A stretch of DNA of 64,000 bases from CAZMIL01 sp964566425 (GTDB taxonomy: Bacteria; Patescibacteriota; Microgenomatia; UBA1406; GWC2-37-13), in NCBI GenBank assembly GCA_964566425.1, contig CAZMIL010000002.1:1-64000 (forward strand), given 5' to 3'. Made by a program: the position numbers and the translations under genes. The notes beneath the pieces were generated by a model. The model saw only the letters and a program-made list of their open reading frames with translations. It was not told where the DNA came from and did no database searches. Positions 53,096 through 62,023 of this stretch are shown here, in pieces; positions within the stretch are counted from its first letter, which is position 1, and the number at the start of each line of letters is the position of its first letter.

Positions 53096-54391
53096 ATGAC
53101 TGATTATATCCCAGTTATCGGTTTAGAAATTCACGTCGAATTAACAACCAAGTCAAAAATGTTTTGCCAATGTTCGACAAACTATTTTGGCAAAACTCCA
53201 AACTCTCAAGTCTGCCCAGTCTGTCTAGGAATGCCGGGCGCACTTCCGGTACCCAATCGCAAAGCGATTGAATATTGTCAATTAATTGGACTTGCTCTAG
53301 GCTGTAAATTGAACTTAGTCTCTAAATTTGACCGCAAACACTATTTTTATCCTGATCTGCCAAAAGGTTATCAAATCAGTCAATATGATGAACCATTGTG
53401 TATTGAAGGTAAAGTAAATCTATATCCGCCCGCAACTAAAATAGAGAGTATTCATGCAATCACTCGCGTCCACATGGAGGAAGATACTGGAAAGCTAATT
53501 CATCAAGGAGAAGAAAGTTTGGTGGATTTTAATCGTTCGGGCGTACCGTTAGTCGAAATCGTTACCGAGCCGGATTTCAGCGATCCTGAGGAGGTAAAAG
53601 CTTTTCTTAAAGAATTACAGATAATTATTCGTGAATTGGGAGTTTCCAATGCAGATATGGAAAAAGGCAGCATGCGTCTCGAACCAAATATTTCTTTGCG
53701 TTTAAAATCCGAAAAAAGACTCCCAAACTATAAAGTAGAAATAAAAAACATTAATTCTTTTAATTTTGTTAAAAGGGCAATCGAATATGAAATAAAAAGG
53801 CAGACGGAAATTCTAAATAAAGGTCAACAACCAGTACAGGAGACGCGAGGCTTTAATGAAAAAAGAGGGACAACTTTCTCGCAGCGCTCAAAAGAATATG
53901 CTCATGATTATAGATATTTTCCTGAGCCTGATATTCCAGCAATGATATTTAAATCTGCAGAATTAACACTATTAAAACAGAAGCTTCCCGAGCTTCCTCG
54001 CAAGAGGATGCAAAGATATCAAAAAATAGGTCTAGCAACTCAAGAAGCCTATTTAATCGCCTATAACCGAGAACTTTGGCAGAAGTTCGAAGCTCTGCTT
54101 AAATATTCAGATGCAAAAAGCATAGCCAAAGTTATTATTAATAGGAGAAATCTGTCTCTGGAGGAAACAAAAAAGTACCTACAGCCAAAATCGGAGGAAT
54201 TAAAAGCAAATGAAAAAAACTTAACAAAAGCAATTGAAGAAGTCTTAGAGCGAAATGCTAAAGCAGTTTCGGATTATAAAAAAGGTAAGAAAAATGCATT
54301 AATGTTTCTTTTGGGGCAAGTTATGAGTGTACTTAAAAGACAAGTAGAAGCAAAGGTAGTTAGAGAAAAAATCCTGGAGAAACTAAAATAA
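53096..54391 (+). CDS. gatB: Aspartyl/glutamyl-tRNA amidotransferase subunit B
   Basis: 431-aa subunit that phosphorylates and amidates the misacylated tRNA. N-terminal GLEIHVELTTKSKMFC, the zinc cysteines (CQC and CPVC), and KFDRKHYFYPDLPKGYQISQ are diagnostic. The C-terminal helical and YqeY-like tail is present (to LEKLK) but shorter than the usual 470-480 aa total. Presence of GatCAB suggests that Gln-tRNA, and perhaps Asn-tRNA, is made by the indirect route; no glnS is seen here. Confidence 0.97.
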   Translation: MTDYIPVIGLEIHVELTTKSKMFCQCSTNYFGKTPNSQVCPVCLGMPGALPVPNRKAIEYCQLIGLALGCKLNLVSKFDRKHYFYPDLPKGYQISQYDEPLCIEGKVNLYPPATKIESIHAITRVHMEEDTGKLIHQGEESLVDFNRSGVPLVEIVTEPDFSDPEEVKAFLKELQIIIRELGVSNADMEKGSMRLEPNISLRLKSEKRLPNYKVEIKNINSFNFVKRAIEYEIKRQTEILNKGQQPVQETRGFNEKRGTTFSQRSKEYAHDYRYFPEPDIPAMIFKSAELTLLKQKLPELPRKRMQRYQKIGLATQEAYLIAYNRELWQKFEALLKYSDAKSIAKVIINRRNLSLEETKKYLQPKSEELKANEKNLTKAIEEVLERNAKAVSDYKKGKKNALMFLLGQVMSVLKRQVEAKVVREKILEKLK

Positions 54392-54397
54392 ATTAGT

Positions 54398-57300
54398 ATG
54401 AGCTTTGTCCATTTACACAATCACACAGAATATTCTTTCTTAGATGGAATGTGCCGTATGGAAGAAGCACTGGAAAAGGCTGCTGGTTTCGGTATGCCTG
54501 CTTTAGCCATCACCGATCATGGGGGTCTCTATGGAGCATTCAAGTTCTATCTTAAAGCTAGAGATCTTGGAATTAAACCCATTATTGGCGTTGAAGCATA
54601 TAAAGCAAAACGTTCAAGATTTGACAAACAAAATGGTGTGGATAGAGATCAAAATCATTTGATTCTATTAGCTAAAAACTTAGCCGGATATAAAAATTTG
54701 CTCAAACTTATCACTCTATCCAATCTGGAAGGTTTTTACTACAAGCCTCGGCTAGATTTTGAGTTGCTTGAAAAATATCATGAAGGTTTGATAGCACTTT
54801 CCGGCTGTTTAAATGGTGAAATTCCCGAATTAATTTTGCTTAATCAGGATAAGGAAGCCGAAAAAAAAGTCAAAAAATATGCAACAATTTTTGATAATAA
54901 TTTTTATTTAGAAATTCAACGACATCCAAAATCCAACGAGCTCAAAAAAGTGAATGAACAACTTATTAAACTTTCACGCAAACTGGGTCTTCCTTTAGTT
55001 GCAACTAATGATAATCACTATCTTAATTCTGAAGATGCGTATGCTCAAGAAGTCTTACTCTGCATTCAAACTCAAAGAACTATTATTGAAAGAAAGAGAC
55101 CGTTATCAATGCTCGACGATCCGGATTATTATTTTAAGTCTCCGGCAGAGATGAAGGGCCAGTTTTTAGATATTCCAGAAGCAATTGATAATACACTGAA
55201 AATTGCCTCGGAATGCGATCTGCAGTTAGAATATGGCAAATTTATTCTTCCCTATTTTAAAACCCCAAATGATGAAAGCCCTGATCTTTATTTACGGGAA
55301 TTGGTAAAAAAAAGGGTTTCTCGTCTTAAAGACTATGAACAAAACTCAATTCAAAAAAGACTCGATTATGAATTGAGCGTGATTACAAAAAAAGGTTTTT
55401 CGACTTATTTCCTAATTGTGCAGGATTTTGTTAATTGGGCAAAAGCGAATAATATAGCAGTGGGGCCTGGCAGAGGTTCAGTTGCAGGCTCATTAGTTGC
55501 TTATACTTTAGGAATAACAGATATCAATCCCATAGAATATACCTTGCCCTTTGAGAGATTTCTCAACCCAGAAAGACCAACGCCGCCAGACATTGATATT
55601 GATTTTGCCGATATTCGTCGTGATGATGTAATGGATTATGTTCGTAAAAAATATGGTGAAAATAAAGTTGCACAAATTATTACCTTTGGAACAATGGAGG
55701 CGAGATTAGCAGTTAGAGATGTCAACAGAGCCTTGGGTCATTCATACGCACAAGGAGATAGATTGGCTAAAATGATCCCACAAGGTAAACAGGGTTTTCC
55801 GATGACAATTGCTCAGGCTCTGGAAGAATCTGTTCCTTTAAAATTTGCTTATCAGACAGAAGCCGACACAAAAAAAATTCTCGACATAGCTCGTAAATTA
55901 GAAGGTTTACCAAGACACGTTTCTACTCATGCCGCAGGTGTTGTAATCTCGGATGAAGATCTAATGGGATATGTTCCTCTACAAAGAGAGGCAAAAGAAG
56001 GAAGAATTATTACTCAGTATGACATGTATAGTTTGGATTTGAATGCTGTTTCGGACAACAAAGCACTAGGCTTAATGAAAATGGATTTTCTGGGATTGCG
56101 AAATTTAACTATTTTGGAGCAGGCTTTGGATTTAGTAAAAAAAACAGCAGAAAAAAAAATCGACATTCACACAGTACCTCTTGACGATAAGAAAGCTTAT
56201 GAGTTAATCAGTAAAGGTGAAACAATCGGAGTCTTTCAATTGGAATCTTCGGGAATGCGAAGATTAGCCAAGGAATTAAACCCAGAAAAAATAAGCGATA
56301 TCATCGCCATGGTAGCCCTATTTAGACCAGGTCCGATGGAACTTATCCCAAGCTTTCTTGAAGGGAAGAATAATCCACGAAAAATACGCTATCTTCACCC
56401 GGATTTAAAACCCATTCTTGAAGAAACCTATGGAGTTTTAGTCTATCAAGAACAGATCATGGAAATTGCTAATAAGCTCGCCGGTTATTCAATGAGTCAA
56501 GCTGACAATTTAAGAATGGCTATGGGTAAAAAAAAGAAGAGTCTGATGAAAATTGAAAAAGAAAAATTCATCTCCGGCTGTTTAAAGTATGGTTATACAA
56601 AAATTCTAGCTGAAAAAATATTTAACTTTATTGAGAAATTTGCAGCTTATGGATTTAATAAACCTCACTCCGCATCATACGCCCTAATTGCATATTGGAC
56701 AGCCTATGTTAAAGCCAACTATCCAGTTGAATTTATGACCGCATTACTTTCCGCAGAGTTACAGGGCGTTGCCGGACCGCAAAGAGAGATCAAAATGGCT
56801 CAAACGATTGAGGAATGCCGTAGAATGAAAATAAAAGTTTTGTCTCCGGATATTAATAAATCAGTTAACAATTTTAAAATTGAAGATTCAGGAATAAGAT
56901 TTGGTCTCTCAGCAATTAAAAATGTCGGTCATGCAGCTATAGAATCTATTTTGGAAGCACGAAAAAGCGGCAAATTCATCAGTTTCAGGGATTTTCTCTA
57001 CAGAGTAGATTTACGCAAGGTGAATAAAAAAACAGTAGAGAGTTTAATAAAAGCGGGTGCCTTTATGAAATTTGCTAATCGTGCGACTCTCTTGACCTAC
57101 TATCCTCGGGCGGTAAGTGAAGTTGGAACTCTCAAAACTGAATTTGAGAAGGGACAATTCGGACTGTTTTCTCAGGACGATACCTACAAAAATCTCAGTG
57201 ATAAATATGAACTTATTGAAGATTTTTCAGAAGAAGAGATTTTCGGTATGGAGAGGGAGGTTATAGGATTCCTGATCGACAGAAATCCTCTGGAGAAGTT

Positions 57301-57613
57301 TAAAGAGATCATTGCTAAGCGAAGTTCAAAGAAAATAGGCGAAATCTTACCCGACGATGTCAACAAAGAAGTCGTTTTGGCAGGCATTATTAGTGCGAAA
57401 AAAATAATCAAGACGAAACGAGATAATAGTGAAATGGCTTTCATTACAATCTTTGACGAAACAGGCTCATTAGAGTGCGTAATTTTCCCAAAACTCTTCA
57501 AAAAAATTTCCAGTCTTTTGTTCATCAATCAAGTAATCTTTACTCGGGGAAAAGTTACAGATCGTGATAATAAACTTTCACTGATCATCGAAAAGGCAGT
57601 CGAATTAAAATGA
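54398..57613 (+). CDS. dnaE: DNA polymerase III subunit alpha
   Basis: Replicative polymerase, 1071 aa. PHP domain at the start (FVHLHNHTEYSFLDG, ITDHGGLYG), palm with the catalytic aspartates in PDIDIDF (about 397-403), thumb/fingers, (HhH)2 region (about 815-905), and a C-terminal OB fold (VVLAGIISAKKI...SLECVIFP). The PHP histidines are present, so proofreading or a structural metal site may be kept. Starts 6 bp after gatB. Confidence 0.97.
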   Translation: MSFVHLHNHTEYSFLDGMCRMEEALEKAAGFGMPALAITDHGGLYGAFKFYLKARDLGIKPIIGVEAYKAKRSRFDKQNGVDRDQNHLILLAKNLAGYKNLLKLITLSNLEGFYYKPRLDFELLEKYHEGLIALSGCLNGEIPELILLNQDKEAEKKVKKYATIFDNNFYLEIQRHPKSNELKKVNEQLIKLSRKLGLPLVATNDNHYLNSEDAYAQEVLLCIQTQRTIIERKRPLSMLDDPDYYFKSPAEMKGQFLDIPEAIDNTLKIASECDLQLEYGKFILPYFKTPNDESPDLYLRELVKKRVSRLKDYEQNSIQKRLDYELSVITKKGFSTYFLIVQDFVNWAKANNIAVGPGRGSVAGSLVAYTLGITDINPIEYTLPFERFLNPERPTPPDIDIDFADIRRDDVMDYVRKKYGENKVAQIITFGTMEARLAVRDVNRALGHSYAQGDRLAKMIPQGKQGFPMTIAQALEESVPLKFAYQTEADTKKILDIARKLEGLPRHVSTHAAGVVISDEDLMGYVPLQREAKEGRIITQYDMYSLDLNAVSDNKALGLMKMDFLGLRNLTILEQALDLVKKTAEKKIDIHTVPLDDKKAYELISKGETIGVFQLESSGMRRLAKELNPEKISDIIAMVALFRPGPMELIPSFLEGKNNPRKIRYLHPDLKPILEETYGVLVYQEQIMEIANKLAGYSMSQADNLRMAMGKKKKSLMKIEKEKFISGCLKYGYTKILAEKIFNFIEKFAAYGFNKPHSASYALIAYWTAYVKANYPVEFMTALLSAELQGVAGPQREIKMAQTIEECRRMKIKVLSPDINKSVNNFKIEDSGIRFGLSAIKNVGHAAIESILEARKSGKFISFRDFLYRVDLRKVNKKTVESLIKAGAFMKFANRATLLTYYPRAVSEVGTLKTEFEKGQFGLFSQDDTYKNLSDKYELIEDFSEEEIFGMEREVIGFLIDRNPLEKFKEIIAKRSSKKIGEILPDDVNKEVVLAGIISAKKIIKTKRDNSEMAFITIFDETGSLECVIFPKLFKKISSLLFINQVIFTRGKVTDRDNKLSLIIEKAVELK

Positions 57614-57623
57614 CTTGAGTAAT

Positions 57624-57653
57624 TTGACAGAGTGTACAAAAAACTGTTAAAAT
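57624..57653 (+). promoter_or_regulatory. Promoter of the ATP synthase operon
   Basis: Consensus TTGACA (57624-57629) with TTAAAA/TAAAAT at 57647-57653 after 17-18 bp. The -10 abuts the annotated ATG at 57654, so transcription would start slightly inside that ORF. Either the real -10 is further upstream or translation begins at another codon. Confidence 0.55.
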
Positions 57654-57926
57654 ATGACGGCAGTCGAAAAACAAAAGATAAATAAAGGTTTTGACATTGA
57701 AAAGGCAGGGTTGGAAACCAAGAAAAACAAAAAAAGAGAACAATTTTGGTTAAACCCACTTTTATATAACGTAGGAATTTATTTAATGACGCCAATATTA
57801 TTAGGCGTCTTTATAGGTTTAAGTTTGGATAGATGGTTAAAGACAAAACCTCTTTTTTTAATTTTATTTATAATTTTAGGAACAATTAGTAGTTTTTACA
57901 ATTTTTGGAAAGTCGCTAAAGAATAG
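57654..57926 (+). CDS. AtpI/AtpZ-like ATP synthase accessory membrane protein
   Basis: 90 aa: charged N-terminal 35 residues, then two membrane helices (about 40-60 and 66-84) joined by LDRWLKTKP, the AtpZ/AtpI pattern. Such proteins help c-ring assembly or act as Mg/Ca carriers. The position right before atpB supports this. The start codon is uncertain because the promoter overlaps it. Confidence 0.75.
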   Translation: MTAVEKQKINKGFDIEKAGLETKKNKKREQFWLNPLLYNVGIYLMTPILLGVFIGLSLDRWLKTKPLFLILFIILGTISSFYNFWKVAKE

Positions 57927-57927
57927 A

Positions 57928-58656
57928 ATGCTGCGAATTAGTATTAAACCTGAATCTGTTTTTACACTTTGGGGTTTCCCGGTAACAAACAGTCTCTTAA
58001 TGTCGACAATTGTTTTTATTTTTTTCATTATTGTTGCACTTGCATATCGCTTTGAAGCAAATAAAGAAAGGAAAAGCAGGTGGTTTTACTTTCTAAATTT
58101 TGGTTTGCGTTTTATTTATTCTTTGTTTGAATCTATTTTCGGTGAAAAGATAAATTACTTTTTCCCACTTTTAGGCGGTTACTTTTTTTTCATTTTATTG
58201 CAAAACCTTTCGGGACTATTACCTGGAGACGGATCTATCTTGATTAAAACACCTGAAGGAATGGTTCCATTGCTTCGCGGTGATACTACAGATTTGAGTA
58301 CTACGGTTGCCCTAGCGCTTATAACTGTCATTTATGCTCAATATATAGGAATAAGAACTCTCGGTTTTGCATCATACATGAGCAAATTTGTCAATTTTAA
58401 AAATCCTCTGGCTTTTTTTGCCGGCATAATCGAGATCGTGTCTGAACTCTCAAGAATTATTTCCTATTCTTTTCGTCTTTTTGGGAATATTTTCGCCGGC
58501 GAGGTAATTATTGCAATTATGGCTTTTTTAATTCCAATTTTAGCCTCATTTCCTTTTTTAATTTTTGAGATATTTGTAAGTTTAATCCAGGCCTTCGTCT
58601 TCGCGATGTTATCAGCTGTATTTTATAATTTAGCCATGCAAAAAGCAGAAGATTAA
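57928..58656 (+). CDS. atpB: ATP synthase F0 subunit a
   Basis: 242-aa membrane stator subunit that forms the proton half-channels. Five or six helices; the essential Arg is in RIISYSFRLFGNIFAGEV, and the C-terminal helix has SLIQAFVFAMLSAVFY with the conserved Gln. Starts 1 bp after the AtpI-like gene. Confidence 0.95.
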   Translation: MLRISIKPESVFTLWGFPVTNSLLMSTIVFIFFIIVALAYRFEANKERKSRWFYFLNFGLRFIYSLFESIFGEKINYFFPLLGGYFFFILLQNLSGLLPGDGSILIKTPEGMVPLLRGDTTDLSTTVALALITVIYAQYIGIRTLGFASYMSKFVNFKNPLAFFAGIIEIVSELSRIISYSFRLFGNIFAGEVIIAIMAFLIPILASFPFLIFEIFVSLIQAFVFAMLSAVFYNLAMQKAED

Positions 58657-58667
58657 CTCTTGAATGT

Positions 58668-58677
58668 AAAGGAGGTG
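58668..58677 (+). promoter_or_regulatory. Strong Shine-Dalgarno site of atpE
   Basis: AAAGGAGGTG with GGAGG 8 nt before the ATG at 58684. Identical ten bases precede lemA. It fits the need for many copies of subunit c. Confidence 0.7.
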
Positions 58678-58683
58678 TTAATA

Positions 58684-58911
58684 ATGTCAGTAGAAGCAGC
58701 AAAACAATTAGCAACGGCTTTAGCAATTGGTCTTGGTGTTATTGGTCCTGGTATTGGTATCGGAATCGTTGCCGGAAAAGCAGTTGAGGCTTTGGGTAGA
58801 AATCCGGAGGTTGAGGGATCGATCAGAGCAACTATGATTTTAGGTATAGCCTTTGCTGAAGGGCTGGCAATTTTTTCTTTAGTTATTGCCCTTATTCTCA
58901 AATATACATAA
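58684..58911 (+). CDS. atpE: ATP synthase F0 subunit c
   Basis: 75-aa hairpin of two helices, start set by the Shine-Dalgarno site (an in-frame codon at 58660 is rejected). Loop RNPE, ion-binding carboxylate Glu59 in AFAEGL. The sodium ligands of Ilyobacter-type c subunits (Gln in the first helix, Ser after the Glu) are Ile25 and Gly60 here, so the ring should translocate protons. Confidence 0.96.
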   Translation: MSVEAAKQLATALAIGLGVIGPGIGIGIVAGKAVEALGRNPEVEGSIRATMILGIAFAEGLAIFSLVIALILKYT

Positions 58912-58919
58912 ATTAAGCT

Positions 58920-59426
58920 ATGGAAAATCTAGGCATTGATCCTAAACAACTTTTTGCACAGATAATAAATTTCGCCCTTTTTCTTTATATTTTTGCTCGC
59001 TATGTTTCGAAGCCTTTTCTAAAATTTTTAGATGAAGAAAAGAAAAAGGATCAGGAAATTAAAAATGCTCATGAGGAATCTCAAAAGCAGAAAGCTGAAC
59101 TACAAAAAAAAGAGCAGGAAATAGAACATATCTTAAGGAGAGAACGCGAAAAGGTCATCGAAAAAGCACGAAAAGAGAGCGAAATCGTTAAACAACAGAT
59201 TCTTGATGAAGCTAAAGAACAAGCGGAACTAACTAAAAAGAAGGCCGCAAAGCAAATTACTCTTGAAAGAGAAAATATTTATAAAGAAGCACGTGAAAAA
59301 ATTAATGAGTTGAGTTTTTATTTGATTAATAGAGCTCTTAAAGATATCTTAACAGAGGATATACGCAAGAAAATTACGCAGCAATTGCTTAAAAATTCAA
59401 ATAAAGGAGAATTAAATGAAAATTAA
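58920..59426 (+). CDS. atpF: ATP synthase F0 subunit b
   Basis: 168 aa: N-terminal membrane helix (about 8-27, IINFALFLYIFARYV) and a long charged coiled coil (about 35-145), the peripheral stalk. The 3' end contains the Shine-Dalgarno site (AAAGGAG) for atpH and overlaps it by 11 bp. Confidence 0.93.
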   Translation: MENLGIDPKQLFAQIINFALFLYIFARYVSKPFLKFLDEEKKKDQEIKNAHEESQKQKAELQKKEQEIEHILRREREKVIEKARKESEIVKQQILDEAKEQAELTKKKAAKQITLERENIYKEAREKINELSFYLINRALKDILTEDIRKKITQQLLKNSNKGELNEN

Positions 59427-59700
59427 ACCTGAAGTTAAACAAGATATCAAAAAATTTATTAAAGAACGACTACGTTCAAAACAACAAGAGATTACTATTG
59501 TCTCTCCTTACAATTTAACCAAAGAAGAAATACAAGACATAATTCAGCGCTATCCTCAACTCGCGAAAAAAAAAATTGTCCAGCAAGTTGATCAACAAAT
59601 TCTAGCTGGAGTAATTATTAAGCAAGGAACAAAAATTCTGGATCTTTCCTTAGCAAAAAAAATTAAAACTTTACATAATATCGTCAATGAAATTACTTGA
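59416..59700 (+). CDS. atpH: ATP synthase F1 subunit delta, C-terminal domain only
   Basis: 94 aa, against about 175 in typical delta. The sequence matches only the C-terminal half: VSPYNLTKEEIQDI, VDQQILAGVIIKQGTKILDLSL. The N-terminal six-helix domain that holds the alpha-subunit N-termini is not encoded, and the upstream space is filled by atpF. Position between atpF and atpA confirms identity. Overlaps atpA by 14 bp. Confidence 0.88.
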   Translation: MKIKPEVKQDIKKFIKERLRSKQQEITIVSPYNLTKEEIQDIIQRYPQLAKKKIVQQVDQQILAGVIIKQGTKILDLSLAKKIKTLHNIVNEIT

Positions 59701-61180
59701 TCAATACTTAAAAGCTATCGAAAAAGAGTTAGAGAAAAAGCCAGGTATCCAGCGGGCCGAGGAAAGAGGAACTCTTCTCGAACTTAAAGATGGAGTCGCT
59801 AGTCTTTCTGGTCTGCAGAACGCCTTCTATGGAGAAATTCTCGAATTTGATAATGGCGTTCAAGCTTTTGTTATTGATTTAACCGAGGAAAACATCGGGG
59901 CAGTAATTCTAGGCGAATACGAGAGTCTAAAAATAAACGATACCGTAAAAAGTACCGGGAGAATTTTATCAATTCCTGTTGGAGAAGCATTATTGGGCAG
60001 AGTAATCAATCCTCTGGCGGAGTCATTGGATGGATTAAAAAAACCAAAATTAAGTAAAGAGTATCCAATGGAAAAAATTGCTCCGGGCGTAATTTATCGG
60101 CGGCCGGTTAATACGCCTTTACAAACAGGGCTTAAAATCATCGATGCGCTTATTCCTATCGGCCGAGGACAGAGAGAATTGATTATTGGCGATAGAAGCA
60201 CAGGTAAGAGCACCTTAGCAATAGATACAATTATTAATCAAAAAAAAGAGAATGTAGTTTGCATTTACTGTGGAATCGGACAAAAAAACTCTAAGATAGT
60301 AGACGTCATTGAGACTTTACGCAAACATGAAGCTCTTGATTATACAATCGTCGTTAATGCTTCAGCCTCTTCTCCCTCCGCCTTACAATATTTAGCGCCT
60401 TATGCGGCAACAGCCATTGCAGAATATTTTATGGATCAAGGCAAGGATGTCTTGGTTATCTATGATGATCTCTCAAAGCACGCTTGGGCTTACCGTCAAA
60501 TGTCGCTAATTTTACGACGCCCTGCTGGAAGGGAAGCTTATCCAGGAGACATTTTTTATCTACATTCAAGATTGCTGGAAAGAGCTTGTCGAGTTGATAA
60601 AAAATATGGTGGCGGCTCAATTACCGCTTTACCAATCGTAGAGACGCTCGAAGGTGATGTTTCCGGTTATATTCCTACAAATATTATTTCCATTACCGAT
60701 GGGCAAATTTTTTTAGAGACTGAATTATTTAATGCCGGCATCCGCCCTGCCGTCAATATCGGAATTTCGGTTTCTCGCGTCGGTGGAACAGCTCAAACCA
60801 AAGCTATGAAATCGGTTGCTGGATCTTTGAAACTTGACTTAGCTCAATATCGAGCAATGGCAGCATTTTCGCAATTCGAATCGGATCTGGATGAAGAAAC
60901 CAAAAAACTTCTTGATCGTGGAGCCAAAATGACAGAGATTCTTAAACAAAGGAAAAATCAACCATACTCACTGGCAGACCAGGTTTGTTTACTTTGGGCT
61001 GCTACAAATGGTTATCTGGATAAATTGGAATTAACACAAATTTCTAAATTTGAAGAGGATTTTCTGACTGATTTAAGAACTACAGCCAAAAAACTCATCA
61101 CTAAAATAAATAAAAATAAAGTGCTTGAAAAAACAGACGAGACTGAGCTAAAAAAAATAGTTAATAACAATTTGCCATGA
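59687..61180 (+). CDS. atpA: ATP synthase F1 subunit alpha
   Basis: 497-aa regulatory nucleotide-binding subunit. P-loop reads GDRSTGKST (usually GDRQTGKT), followed by the visible ASAPY-like stretch YLAPYAATAIAEYF and the arginine-finger region SVSRVGGTAQTKAM. A beta-barrel domain opens the protein. Overlaps atpG by 4 bp. Confidence 0.97.
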   Translation: MKLLDQYLKAIEKELEKKPGIQRAEERGTLLELKDGVASLSGLQNAFYGEILEFDNGVQAFVIDLTEENIGAVILGEYESLKINDTVKSTGRILSIPVGEALLGRVINPLAESLDGLKKPKLSKEYPMEKIAPGVIYRRPVNTPLQTGLKIIDALIPIGRGQRELIIGDRSTGKSTLAIDTIINQKKENVVCIYCGIGQKNSKIVDVIETLRKHEALDYTIVVNASASSPSALQYLAPYAATAIAEYFMDQGKDVLVIYDDLSKHAWAYRQMSLILRRPAGREAYPGDIFYLHSRLLERACRVDKKYGGGSITALPIVETLEGDVSGYIPTNIISITDGQIFLETELFNAGIRPAVNIGISVSRVGGTAQTKAMKSVAGSLKLDLAQYRAMAAFSQFESDLDEETKKLLDRGAKMTEILKQRKNQPYSLADQVCLLWAATNGYLDKLELTQISKFEEDFLTDLRTTAKKLITKINKNKVLEKTDETELKKIVNNNLP

Positions 61181-62022
61181 ATTTAAGAAACGTTAGAAAA
61201 AAAGCCAGATCAGTGGGTAATGTCAAAAAGATTACTCAAGCTATGGAACTTGTTTCGGCCGTTAAAATGCGCAAAGCTCAAGAGGCAGCCATCCAAGCAA
61301 AACCCTATCAGGAATTTTTGACTAGGAGTGTGCATAAATTTACTTATAAACTTCAAGCAAAAATTTCTCCTTTACTTTACCCTATGCCCAACTCAGCCAA
61401 GAGGAAATTAATCGTTGTCGTCACGACAAACAAAGGATTATGCGGCGGTTTTAATTTTAATCTGATTCGATCCATAATTCAGAACGAGGAAATTAAGAAA
61501 TGCGATTTTATAACTATAGGAAAAAAAGGCGCAATGTTAATCAACCAGATCGGAGGTAAAATCATTGCAGATTATGTTTCTAATTTTCCCCTTAACGAGG
61601 TCTCGGCAATTTTTGGTTTTGTCTTAGAAAAATATTTTAACGCCGAATACGAGGCAGTATCTATATACTATAATAAGTTTATTTCTACTTTAAAATCCGA
61701 GCCAACAGAGGAGAAATTTTTGCCATTCAAATTCGAAGAGCAACAAATTGAAATAGCAAATAATTATTCGATTGAGCCCCAAGCAGAGGAAATCGTAGAT
61801 TCATTGTTAAGAAGTTTTCTTGAGCAAAAAATCCGTTTTGCGATTGCCGAGAATGAAGCGGGGGAGCATTCAGCAAGAATGATCGCCATGAAAAATGCAA
61901 CAGATAACGCTACAGAAGTTATTAGCAACTTAACCTCATTAGGCAATAAATTAAGACAACAGAAAATCACTTATGAATTGCTGGACATGATTACAGCCAA
62001 AGAATCAGTTGGAACAATTTAA
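61177..62022 (+). CDS. atpG: ATP synthase F1 subunit gamma
   Basis: 281-aa central rotor shaft. N-terminal NLRNVRKKARSVGNVKKITQAM and C-terminal SARMIAMKNATDNATEVI form the coiled coil; VVTTNKGLCGGFNFNL is the Rossmann-like domain signature. Normal length and operon position. Confidence 0.97.
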   Translation: MNLRNVRKKARSVGNVKKITQAMELVSAVKMRKAQEAAIQAKPYQEFLTRSVHKFTYKLQAKISPLLYPMPNSAKRKLIVVVTTNKGLCGGFNFNLIRSIIQNEEIKKCDFITIGKKGAMLINQIGGKIIADYVSNFPLNEVSAIFGFVLEKYFNAEYEAVSIYYNKFISTLKSEPTEEKFLPFKFEEQQIEIANNYSIEPQAEEIVDSLLRSFLEQKIRFAIAENEAGEHSARMIAMKNATDNATEVISNLTSLGNKLRQQKITYELLDMITAKESVGTI

Positions 62023-62023
62023 T

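Noticed and set aside
47375..58677. AAAGGAGGTG at 47375 and 58668 as a dispersed repeat
   Set aside because: The identity is limited to the ten bases that pair with 16S rRNA, so shared function explains it.
58684..58911. Sodium-translocating ATP synthase
   Set aside because: The sodium ligands of subunit c (Gln in helix 1 and Ser after the carboxylate) are Ile and Gly here, so protons are the likely ion.
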